Positions 1-5,477 of a stretch of DNA of 7,913 nt are shown here, piece by piece. The translations under genes were made by a program, and so were the position numbers. A model generated the notes under the pieces. That model did no database searches. It was not told the origin of the DNA and saw only the letters and a program-made list of their open reading frames with translations. Origin of the DNA: Pseudomonadota bacterium (GTDB taxonomy: Bacteria; Pseudomonadota; Alphaproteobacteria; Rhizobiales; Hyphomicrobiaceae); assembly GCA_021813195.1 (NCBI GenBank), contig JAKALI010000164.1:1-7913 (forward strand), written 5' to 3'. The stretch's first letter is position 1. Each line of letters begins with the position of its first letter.

Positions 1-179
1 TCAACGGTTCACGAGACGCCGAGAGCGTTGGGTTTGCCCGGACATGCGCGCGCCTGCGATGCAGGCGGGGCCTTCGCGCTCGGTTCCTGAGTGGCTTTTT
101 CCGCGAGAGCCGGCAAGGTTAGGCCCCCAAGTGCACAGCAAATCGTCATCAGTGCCGCATATACCGCAGTGGTGCGCAT
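1..179 (-). pseudogene. N-terminus of a NodB-like polysaccharide deacetylase, interrupted by an in-frame TGA and cut by the window edge
   Basis: The frame starts with ATG at 179, preceded by a purine-rich stretch (GAGGGGGG) that can serve as ribosome binding site, and encodes a Sec signal peptide of about 26 residues ending PALA, then a short Pro/Ala linker and ACPGKPNALGVS. This last motif is the typical entry into the mature part of rhizobial NodB-family polysaccharide deacetylases, where it usually continues as SRTVEID or similar before the catalytic TFDDGP motif. Here the codon after Ser is TGA (11-9), and the frame then goes on ACC GTT GA, i.e. Thr-Val-Asp/Glu, exactly as the family would continue if TGA were CGA (Arg). 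The readable product would be only 56 residues. The most economical reading is a nonsense mutation or a sequence error in a deacetylase gene that runs off the window. The family assignment rests on this short motif; the catalytic domain lies outside. An alternative is a genuine 56-residue secreted peptide. Confidence 0.6.
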
Positions 180-251
180 CGGGCGGGCCCCCCTCGAAGA
201 ATCAAACTGCACTCTAGCAATGCACGTGCGGCAAGGCCAATCGCGGATCGA

Positions 252-653
252 TCAACCGGCCGTTGTCGACAGGCGACGGCGGAATTCCGCAACGTTGACA
301 ATCGCGCGCTCGTGGGTACCCGAGCCAATGATGGTTTCGCCCTGTTGTGCCGTCACGGCGAAGGTGAGACGCTTAGGCGTGACGGCCCTTAATTCGGCTC
401 TGGCCGAGATTTCGGCTCCGACCACCGTCGGCGCAATGTGGTCCACGGCAATGCGAATGCCGAGGCTCGTCGTGCCGGGCTCCAAGCGGTGCTCGACGCA
501 ATCTACGGCGGCCGCCTCCATCAGCGCGATCATCACCGGCGTGGCTAGCACGTGTTCCAGGCCGCTGCCCACGGCTGCAGCCGTGTGGGCCTCCTCCACG
601 ACGAGCGATGCCGTCCCTGTTGCACCGATTGCCAACGGCTCCAGTTTTTGCAC
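252..653 (-). CDS. Hot-dog fold thioesterase, FlK (fluoroacetyl-CoA thioesterase-like) family
   Basis: A 133-residue cytoplasmic protein expected to hydrolyse an acyl-CoA thioester. The start is taken as GTG at 653 because a strong AGGAGG lies seven bases upstream; the frame opens to 719, but that extension is rich in Arg and has no ribosome binding site. The length fits the family (FlK is about 139 residues). The catalytic triad of FlK (Thr42, Glu50, His76) is matched with identical spacing by Thr38 in VLATP, Glu46 in ALMEAA and His72 in AVDHIAPT. The Gly that helps place the substrate is matched by Gly65, but the position of FlK Phe36, linked to fluoroacetyl-CoA selectivity, is Leu32. So I infer a general small-acyl-CoA thioesterase, not a fluoroacetate-resistance enzyme. 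It lies 91 bases after the preceding secreted-protein gene on the same strand, and no functional link to its neighbours is evident. Confidence 0.88.
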   Translation of the reverse strand: MQKLEPLAIGATGTASLVVEEAHTAAAVGSGLEHVLATPVMIALMEAAAVDCVEHRLEPGTTSLGIRIAVDHIAPTVVGAEISARAELRAVTPKRLTFAVTAQQGETIIGSGTHERAIVNVAEFRRRLSTTAG

Positions 654-744
654 GAGCAGTCCTCCTCGGAGCCACCGGCTTAGGGGAATTCTGCCAAACC
701 GGCAACGCTTCGGGGGCATTAAGCCGTGCTGTCAATCGTGTCGG

Positions 745-1263
745 TCAGCCGCCAGGACGTACCAAATCACCGGAACAATTGAGATACGCCTGCCGGATGC
801 CATGGGGCACAGGGGCTGGGATTGCAACGCTCTGCGTCAGCCCGGCGCGCGTTTCGATCTCGACCTTGCCACCCGACACCATGAGTTCGCGCATGAGATC
901 GCCGCCTGCGAAAGGCTCAAGCGTCGTCGAGGTCGTAATCGCCCCGCCCTCTGTCGGTATTGGATCGGGGAACAAGTCACGCGTGTCATACGTCACGGTG
1001 GTGAGCGCGATACGAGCGAGGTCACCAGAAAATTCCGGGCTTGGAAAGCCCGTGATCGTGAACCGCGTCGTGTTGTCAGCGCGTGAGACGAGGACTTCGG
1101 CGCGTGCGAGCGGGGCGCTGGTATCGAGATCTACGAACTGCAATCCGCACGCGGCAATCTCCGACCCCTTCAGAAGGACAACCGGTTCGACCTGAACGGC
1201 CAGCGCGTCGGGCATCAACATGCATAGGACCGCCGCGACCACGACACCGCGCGCGCCTCTCAC
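745..1263 (-). CDS. Exported protein of unknown function with two cysteines in the mature part
   Basis: A 172-residue protein that I do not recognise. It starts with GTG at 1263, and this start overlaps the stop of the upstream gene as GTGA, with GGGGAG six bases upstream inside that gene; translation is therefore probably coupled. Residues 1-22 form a Sec signal peptide (Arg-rich start, VVVAAVLCMLM core, cleavage after DALA). The mature part has only two cysteines, Cys39 (IAACGL) and Cys163 (YLNCSG), near its two ends, suitable for one long-range disulfide. Alternating hydrophobic and Thr/Ser-rich stretches at 55-140 suggest a mainly beta fold. There are no enzyme motifs or further membrane segments. 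The coupling points to co-expression with the secreted four-cysteine protein upstream, perhaps as a periplasmic partner; that is inference only. Confidence 0.75.
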   Translation of the reverse strand: MRGARGVVVAAVLCMLMPDALAVQVEPVVLLKGSEIAACGLQFVDLDTSAPLARAEVLVSRADNTTRFTITGFPSPEFSGDLARIALTTVTYDTRDLFPDPIPTEGGAITTSTTLEPFAGGDLMRELMVSGGKVEIETRAGLTQSVAIPAPVPHGIRQAYLNCSGDLVRPGG

Positions 1264-1685
1264 GGCTCACTCCCCAATTCCACCAGTCCCGGGGCCACCG
1301 CACCGTAGGTCCCGATTTCCTTGAACGCTTCCCGGCAACTCATCTGATGGGACAGTCGGCACGGGTTAGGGTCTTTGGTGTGCCCGCATTGTAGAAGTTT
1401 CTTCCATGACAACAGTACGGCGTCGGCCTGTTTGCGGAAGGTTTCCAGATCCTGACCGGAGAACGCACGCGCGAGGGCCTCGGCCTTGGCGGTCGGTTGC
1501 ATGTTGACGCAGACCGCCGCCATACCCAGCGCTTGGCCGTACCGGATGCCGGCCTCACGCGGGTCATCGAGCGCAGCCATCTGCCCGGTGGCGACCTTCG
1601 CCGTATCGACAGCGCTGGCCCCTGTCGGGGCAACGATGGGAAGGATGAAGACGGTGGCCAATGTGAAGGCGACGCACGTTCGCAT
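1260..1685 (-). CDS. Secreted four-cysteine helical protein, paralogue of the next gene upstream
   Basis: A 141-residue protein of unknown function. ATG at 1685 is preceded by CAGGGGAG about nine bases upstream. Residues 1-25 are a Sec signal peptide ending GASA. The mature part is predicted helical and carries four cysteines (59, 100, 109, 117). It aligns without gaps over residues 45-100 with residues 41-96 of the protein encoded at 1823-2254, sharing AG, YGQA, the first Cys, TAxAxAL, SxQDxxTF, LxxW and the second Cys. The C-terminal part then shares CR, SC, AxxEIG/EVG and a closing GL-E. The four invariant cysteines suggest two structural disulfides in the periplasm. The pair looks like a tandem duplication that has diverged strongly. 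Its stop overlaps the GTG start of the next gene, so the two are probably one transcript. A short inverted repeat at 1747-1765 lies upstream and could be an operator. Confidence 0.8.
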   Translation of the reverse strand: MRTCVAFTLATVFILPIVAPTGASAVDTAKVATGQMAALDDPREAGIRYGQALGMAAVCVNMQPTAKAEALARAFSGQDLETFRKQADAVLLSWKKLLQCGHTKDPNPCRLSHQMSCREAFKEIGTYGAVAPGLVELGSEP

Positions 1686-1746
1686 GGCGGAAACTCCCCT
1701 GTGGCGGCTTCATTGCGGCCACTACGCACGCAAGCCCCGCTTGGCT

Positions 1747-1765
1747 CAGTCTATACCGCAGACTG
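1747..1765. repeat. Inverted repeat CAGTCT-N7-AGACTG upstream of the secreted four-cysteine gene
   Basis: Two perfect 6-bp arms (1747-1752 and 1760-1765) are separated by seven bases. The dyad lies about 60-80 bases before the ATG at 1685, in the 137-base gap between the two paralogous genes, where a promoter or operator for the downstream pair would sit. On the minus strand it contains TATAGA, which resembles a -10 element, but no good -35 is found at 16-18 bases, so no promoter is claimed. A dyad of this size can arise by chance in a window this long. Confidence 0.3.
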
Positions 1766-1822
1766 TTGGAGCGGCTGCCCTGCCGGCAACGGTTTTTTGT
1801 GCCGAATTCCGCGAATTTGGGT

Positions 1823-2254
1823 TCAGCGGTCTTGTGGGCGAAACTCCAAAAGTCCCGCGATGGCGCTGCCATCCGGGCCGACTTCAGACCAAGCCGCGGT
1901 ACAGCTCAAAATTTTGGCCCGGCGGCAGCCGTTGATCTCCCGCGATTGGGCGGGATCAACGTCCACGCAGGCGAACGCCTGCTCCCAGGCCGCTAGAATG
2001 CGTTGGCTCGCTGCTGCGAAAGTTACTGCATCCTGCTGGCTGTATTGGGCCTCCAAGGCGCGAGCCCCGGCTGTGAGCTGCGCACCCGGGCAAATGCGCG
2101 AGGCAGCGACGGCCTGGCCGTAGTGCGCTCCGGCAATTTCCGCCGCGATAGGTGGGAGTACGTTCGAACCTGCCGCGACCGGTTGGATACCGCATGCGAG
2201 GCAGAGCCCGATCAGTTGGACGACGACCATCGCGCTCGGTGTGTGTCGCCTCAT
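1823..2254 (-). CDS. Secreted four-cysteine helical protein, paralogue of the next gene downstream
   Basis: A 143-residue protein of unknown function. I place the start at ATG 2254, which overlaps the TGA of the DUF2905 gene as ATGA; the frame opens four codons further up with a TTG (2266), which seems less likely. A hydrophobic signal segment spans about residues 8-22 and cleavage is likely after PVAA. Its LCLAC stretch resembles a lipobox, but Cys at -3 is poor, so signal peptidase I is favoured. Mature cysteines at 55, 96, 110 and 118 correspond to those of the paralogue at 1260-1685. Shared residues include YGQA (45-48), TAxAxAL (61-67), SxQDxxTF (72-79), W90 and ExG (124-126). Between the second and third cysteines it has five extra residues compared with the paralogue. 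Cotranslation with a membrane protein supports a role in the envelope; the function is unknown. Confidence 0.8.
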   Translation of the reverse strand: MRRHTPSAMVVVQLIGLCLACGIQPVAAGSNVLPPIAAEIAGAHYGQAVAASRICPGAQLTAGARALEAQYSQQDAVTFAAASQRILAAWEQAFACVDVDPAQSREINGCRRAKILSCTAAWSEVGPDGSAIAGLLEFRPQDR

Positions 2255-2478
2255 CGGAAAATCCAAGCCATGGCGGATAGCACGATAGAGATGACGAGGG
2301 AGGTGGCGATCGGAAAATAGAACCGCATTCGGCCATCCGGACTTTCGTATTTGATGTCACCGGGCAGCAATTGCAGCGGCCGGCCTGCTCCCCGCACACG
2401 TTGCCGGCGGTCGGCGAAATGCGCGATTGCAGCAAGCGTGAGCGCGATGAGCGCAGCGGTCGTCAGTAAGCTCCACAT
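2251..2478 (-). CDS. DUF2905 family small inner-membrane protein
   Basis: A 75-residue protein with two membrane segments, at about residues 4-20 and 57-74. The sequence between them carries the family hallmarks LPGDI (38-42) and FYFPIATS (53-60), followed by a hydrophobic segment ending AWIFR; these are diagnostic of DUF2905 (PF11146). The length fits the family, whose members are short and widespread in bacteria with no established function. The start is ATG at 2478, with only a weak AGG about eleven bases upstream. Its TGA overlaps the ATG of the secreted four-cysteine gene downstream, and it begins 64 bases after the Crp/Fnr-family gene on the same strand, so the three may form one transcript. 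The stretch between the two segments (23-36) is Arg-rich and probably cytoplasmic. Confidence 0.88.
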   Translation of the reverse strand: MWSLLTTAALIALTLAAIAHFADRRQRVRGAGRPLQLLPGDIKYESPDGRMRFYFPIATSLVISIVLSAMAWIFR

Positions 2479-2542
2479 GGCGCGGGAAACCTAGCATTGG
2501 TTCCATGATCGGCCAACAGCGGGATTTCCCCGTCGCAGGGCC

Positions 2543-3226
2543 TCAACTGTCTGCAAGGCGCCGCAGGGCGTCGAGATCGCGTACGATGAGCCCACTCCCC
2601 GTTTGTTCGATAAGGTCGTGCGCTGTGATTGTCTCAACCGCCGAGCGCAGCTCCTCCGGGGAAAGATGCAGCAGGTTGGCGAGCGCAACTTCCTGATCGT
2701 CTCCTGCCTTGCCGACGATCCCGGTGAAAACGGGTTCGCCCGTGCGGCAGCCCATGCCCGCTACAGCAACGATGTAAGCGGCCAAGCGCTGGGCAGGCGT
2801 GCGGGCACCAACACCCAGCGCCCGCGCCTTCAAGTATTCAAATTCGCGATCCAGTGCGGCGGCTAGCCGGTTCGCCAACTGGGCGTCCGATGCAAGCGCT
2901 TGATCGAGTTCGGCATCCGAGATGAGTTCAACTTCGGTTTCTTCCAGGGCCCGCGCGCTTGAGATGTAGTGTGGTGACGCCCCGAGACCGACAATGTCGC
3001 CCGGAAACGCGAATTCGAGCACGTCGTGGTGACCGTCGGGCCAGACCATGAAGTGACACACCGCACCACTGCGGATCCGAAATGCCCCTCGACGCCGGTC
3101 TCCTTCCACGAAGAGCGCTTCGCCATCGGCCAGCCGGTGGAACTCGGCACGCTCGGCCGCGCGCGCCTCGATGGTGCGGCGCGAGCCACAGTGGCGTTGA
3201 TCCATTGGCCCGATTATGCCGAGCAT
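2543..3226 (-). CDS. Crp/Fnr-family transcriptional regulator with an atypical recognition helix
   Basis: A 227-residue DNA-binding regulator. Start ATG 3226 has GGAG about eleven bases upstream; Met8 has none. Residues 30-115 form the cyclic-nucleotide-binding-type sensor domain (FVEGD at 39-43, RSGAV at 52-56, FAFPGDIVGL at 72-81). Residues 120-140 form the long dimer helix, followed by the FNR/FixK-type RTPAQRLAAYI (142-152) and a C-terminal winged helix (176-216). The N-terminal cysteine cluster of FNR is absent (only Cys13, 57 and 160), so an oxygen-labile iron-sulfur centre is unlikely. In the recognition helix, canonical family members read ETVSR; here the corresponding stretch is EELRS (191-195), so the Ser-Arg pair that contacts the TTGAT half-site is replaced by Arg-Ser. 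The target sequence is therefore probably not the standard one. It is the first gene of the minus-strand run and may control it. The ligand is unknown. Confidence 0.9.
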   Translation of the reverse strand: MLGIIGPMDQRHCGSRRTIEARAAERAEFHRLADGEALFVEGDRRRGAFRIRSGAVCHFMVWPDGHHDVLEFAFPGDIVGLGASPHYISSARALEETEVELISDAELDQALASDAQLANRLAAALDREFEYLKARALGVGARTPAQRLAAYIVAVAGMGCRTGEPVFTGIVGKAGDDQEVALANLLHLSPEELRSAVETITAHDLIEQTGSGLIVRDLDALRRLADS

Positions 3227-3520
3227 GACTTACGTTACTCCATACAACTCGGCTTGGACGTGGGGCCTCGTGCTGCCTTAATCAAGTCGCAATCCGACGA
3301 TGCGACAGCACGTTGCGATTATGATGAGAACGTCAGGCGCGGGCGTCAGTTTCACTTGGAACAGCCAATCCGTTGGGTCGAATTGACGCAGCTTATTTTA
3401 GGCACAACCGCAGCGTGTTGGCGAGCAAATTCGGCAAGACTAGCTAACAACCGCGACCCGCAACGCCGGACCGAGGACGAAGGCGAAGCCAACGAGACGA
3501 AGATCGGAGAGGGCAGTTGG
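3227..3520. other. Intergenic region without a convincing gene
   Basis: These 294 bases between the Crp/Fnr-family gene and the four-cysteine secreted protein gene hold only short frames with no recognisable protein and no good ribosome binding site. It must carry the promoter of the regulator (minus strand) and any terminator of the upstream gene, but I cannot point to a clear -35/-10 pair. A TTGACG (about 3384) on the plus strand resembles a -35 element but faces away from both genes. Confidence 0.5.
3287..3318. promoter_or_regulatory. Repeated TCGCA/TGCGA pentamers upstream of the Crp/Fnr-family gene
   Basis: TCGCA (3287-3291) is followed by its inverse TGCGA at 3301-3305 and again at 3314-3318, giving spacings of 14 and 13 bases. 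The cluster lies 61-92 bases before the ATG of the regulator, a plausible place for autoregulation. The pentamers are short and the region is GC-rich, so chance is possible. No canonical TTGAT-N4-ATCAA box was found here. Confidence 0.25.
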
Positions 3521-3910
3521 TCAAGGGCAGCGCAAGAAGTCGCGTGCGCCCGCATCGTCCATCAGCGTCAGCGTGTCGCCTGAGACCACGATGCCCATTT
3601 CCAGCGGCTGCTGGTCGCCCTCGACACTGCAGGAGCCGAAAACCTTCCATTCACCGTCGCCACCGGGTTTAACCGAGGTAAATCGGCAGTGGGTCTCGTG
3701 CTGGTCAAAGCCTTTTTCCGTGAGAATCATCGGGGCGTCGGACCGCTCCTGAGGAGTCTTGCAATTTGCCAGGTCGAGCGCCCACGTGCCCGCAAAGCTC
3801 TGCCCTGCCATGGCATGAGAATTCAACGCGGCACCTCCACTCAGCATGAGCGCACCCATCACGATCAAACGAGCGAGAGGGCGGTTCGACTTTCGACGGC
3901 GTGAGGTCAT
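3521..3910 (-). CDS. Small secreted four-cysteine beta-rich protein (GTWALD type)
   Basis: A 129-residue exported protein. ATG 3910 is preceded by CAGGAT about seven bases upstream. The Sec signal peptide has a strongly basic n-region (RRRKSNRPLAR) and a core VMGALMLSGGAAL, cleaved near HAMA or MAG. The mature part begins with FAGTWALDLANC (39-50), a beta-strand opening like that of small lipocalin-like or META-like domains. It has four cysteines at 50, 75, 94 and 128 and ends CP. I recall similar short proteins (GTWALD...C...KGYDQHE..C) in many alphaproteobacteria, always of unknown function. The double Arg in the n-region is followed by RKSN, not the twin-arginine consensus, so Sec export is favoured. 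Its gene is 92 bases from the lipoprotein gene upstream on the same strand. Role unknown; perhaps ligand binding or envelope stress. Confidence 0.8.
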   Translation of the reverse strand: MTSRRRKSNRPLARLIVMGALMLSGGAALNSHAMAGQSFAGTWALDLANCKTPQERSDAPMILTEKGFDQHETHCRFTSVKPGGDGEWKVFGSCSVEGDQQPLEMGIVVSGDTLTLMDDAGARDFLRCP

Positions 3911-4000
3911 TCGAGATCCTGCTGGGCTTGTGATATGAAGGTTATCTCAGTCGACGTGCTTGAGGTCCGATGAGTGACAGCCAACTGTGACAATTCCGCG

Positions 4001-4522
4001 TCATGGGTGCTCAGGTCGCGGGGCGCGGCCGTTCACATGCTCGAAACGCCCCTCCTCCATCGCGAGCAGCTGGTCGGGGTCGGCTTCGAACTCGGTAACG
4101 CAATAATCCGGTCGGGACGCGAGGCGGTCGGAATACTCAGATCGCGTCTTGTCGAACGCTCGGCCCGCCCGTTCGGCGAGAGTTTCGTCGGCTCCCGACT
4201 TGAGGAGCGATTGGACGATTTCGTAGCGCACCCGGCCGGCGTCGACCGCCAGGCCGCAGCGCTCCGCCGCCGCCACCGCAAGGCCCGCCTCGAAGGCAAG
4301 GTCGAATTGCGAGGGCTGAAGCCCCGTTCCGCCATCCGGTGAGCTGCATGCCGTCACAGCTACGCCAAAGCCGAGGGCACCGAGGGTTATCCGCCAACCC
4401 CGTTTGTATGCGGCAGGCCGCGACGATCGGAGTGGTGCGGTCCGTCTGATCGAGAGCGGGCGTTGACGGCACGGCGCACCGCTCGCATCCCTCTGACTAC
4501 GCCATCCCCACGTTGCGATCAT
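4001..4522 (-). CDS. Putative lipoprotein, helical, start uncertain
   Basis: The frame encodes a basic stretch (YKRGWR), a hydrophobic core and the lipobox VTAC followed by SS, so the mature protein starts at Cys59 and is about 115 residues long. The problem is the start: no ATG, GTG or TTG exists in frame between ATG 4522 and the signal core, leaving a signal peptide of 58 residues; a further GTG at 4600 has no ribosome binding site. Either the n-region is unusually long, or the proper start has been lost by mutation or sequence error. The mature part is helical and acidic with two more cysteines (89 and 141). GLAVAAAERC (80-89) resembles the GQAVAASRIC segment of the secreted protein at 1823-2254, with the same spacing from Gly to Cys, hinting at a distant relation. 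Function unknown. Outer-membrane sorting is likely since Ser follows the Cys. Confidence 0.6.
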   Translation of the reverse strand: MIATWGWRSQRDASGAPCRQRPLSIRRTAPLRSSRPAAYKRGWRITLGALGFGVAVTACSSPDGGTGLQPSQFDLAFEAGLAVAAAERCGLAVDAGRVRYEIVQSLLKSGADETLAERAGRAFDKTRSEYSDRLASRPDYCVTEFEADPDQLLAMEEGRFEHVNGRAPRPEHP

Positions 4523-4735
4523 AACTTGGCCGTCATTTTCCGTCACGCGATGTGGTTGAAATGATACGCTGTGACGCGCGCAGAGCGACCTGATCCACAC
4601 GATGGGCTCGCACGTTCGTTCAGTCTCGGCGCACGTTGATCAACCATTCGGCCACAGTCCCCGCCCATGTGGAAGACCCTTGAGGCGCCCGCTGGGCTGG
4701 TTTGCCACGGACACAGGCCAGAAAGGACTGTTAGC
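4523..4735. other. Divergent intergenic region
   Basis: This region of 213 bases separates the minus-strand lipoprotein frame from the plus-strand 243-residue protein. It should contain two divergent promoters. An imperfect direct repeat is visible (GTCACGCG at 4542, GTGACGCG at 4571), but I see no convincing -35/-10 pair. Confidence 0.35.
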
Positions 4736-5467
4736 ATGGGGCCAGTATTCGAAGAATTGTTTGGAGGCGGCAACAGGCCATCTAGTGCGAGCGCGGGTGC
4801 TCACCACACAAGCCTGTCCCTGTCCGAACAGATCACCCAGCTGCAGGCCATGGCCGAACGGACGGCCAATCCCTGCCCGTTCAAGGTCGGGGATCTCGTA
4901 ACCGTACGGCACGGCATGGACGTGCGCGGCATGGGCAAGCCGCACGTGGTGATTGAGGTTTTCAGCGAGCCCGTCGTCGATCGCAGTTCGGAGCCGGGCA
5001 GCAATCGCTATCTCAATCGTTATACCATGCGGGTTGCGCACTTCTGCGGAAGCGATATGACCACCCACGCCGTGGGCCATGAGGTTTTCGAACCCTGGAC
5101 GGAGGCTCACGCCAAGGCTTGGGATGCTTTTCAACAGGAGACTAAGGCGCGCCAGGCTCACCGGCCGAATTCCGATGTTCCTTTGAGTGAGGTTGTCCGC
5201 CTGCTGCGCGAGGAGGGCCGGCGTTTGCTGGACGCCAAGATCGTCTGGAAGCGGGGCGAACTCGTAGAGATACTGGGATACGAAACATCGAACGCCGCGC
5301 CGCCCATGCTATTTGGTGGTCGCGCGGTTGGGCTGGTTGAGACGATCGATCATTCGGACAATACGACACGGGTGATCTATTTCGATGACGTCGGCCGACG
5401 GCGCGCGCAATGGTTCCGCCCCGTCGATTTGAAGCCCTATTGTGTCGTTGAGCCGGTCATGGGGTAA
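4736..5467 (+). CDS. Hypothetical protein with two similar SH3-like modules
   Basis: A 243-residue cytoplasmic protein with no signal peptide or membrane segment. I choose ATG 4736 because AAAGGA lies about eight bases upstream; the frame opens at 4667, but that extension is unsupported. After a Ser/Gly-rich leader and a short helix (28-42), module 1 (49-121) begins FKVGDLVTVRHG, continues with KPHVVIEV and RVAHFCG and ends FEPW. A charged helical linker (122-168) leads to module 2 (171-235), which begins WKRGELVEI, continues with AVGLVETI and RVIYFDD and ends WFRPVDLKPY. The matching order (basic-Gly-acidic-Leu-Val start, hydrophobic strand, RV-aromatic strand, FEPW/WFRP end) suggests an internal duplication of a small SH3/KOW-like beta barrel. 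I recall proteins with the module 1 sequence style as uncharacterised proteobacterial proteins. Nucleic-acid or protein binding is possible but unproven. It stands alone between a divergent and a convergent neighbour. Confidence 0.8.
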   Translation: MGPVFEELFGGGNRPSSASAGAHHTSLSLSEQITQLQAMAERTANPCPFKVGDLVTVRHGMDVRGMGKPHVVIEVFSEPVVDRSSEPGSNRYLNRYTMRVAHFCGSDMTTHAVGHEVFEPWTEAHAKAWDAFQQETKARQAHRPNSDVPLSEVVRLLREEGRRLLDAKIVWKRGELVEILGYETSNAAPPMLFGGRAVGLVETIDHSDNTTRVIYFDDVGRRRAQWFRPVDLKPYCVVEPVMG

Positions 5468-5477
5468 GGCTCATCTT

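Noticed and set aside
252..653. Fluoroacetate-resistance gene (flK)
   Set aside because: The triad fits, but the Phe36 lid residue is Leu and no fluorometabolite genes are nearby, so the specific name is not justified.
654..719. N-terminal extension of the thioesterase to an ATG
   Set aside because: The added 22 residues are unlike the family, the ATG has no ribosome binding site, and a strong AGGAGG precedes the GTG at 653.
91..1086. Open frame of 331 codons on the plus strand
   Set aside because: It is antisense to the deacetylase start, the thioesterase and the secreted protein, all of which have signal peptides, motifs or ribosome binding sites. Its translation is Arg/Ser/Ala-rich and unlike any protein I know.
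608..1195. Open frame of 195 codons on the plus strand
   Set aside because: It lies opposite the thioesterase and the secreted two-cysteine protein and has no domain or plausible start; long antisense frames are expected in GC-rich DNA.
2543..3226. Reading the Crp/Fnr-family protein as an oxygen-sensing FNR
   Set aside because: The N-terminal cysteine cluster needed for the 4Fe-4S centre is missing.
3352..3555. Open frame of 67 codons on the minus strand in the intergenic region
   Set aside because: It overlaps the end of the four-cysteine protein gene, has no ribosome binding site or signal peptide, and resembles no protein I know.
3026..3583. Open frame of 185 codons on the plus strand
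   Set aside because: It covers the antisense of the regulator, the intergenic region and the end of another gene, with no recognisable protein content.
4667..4735. Extension of the 243-residue protein to an upstream ATG
   Set aside because: The ATG at 4736 has a good ribosome binding site and the extension has no protein-like features.
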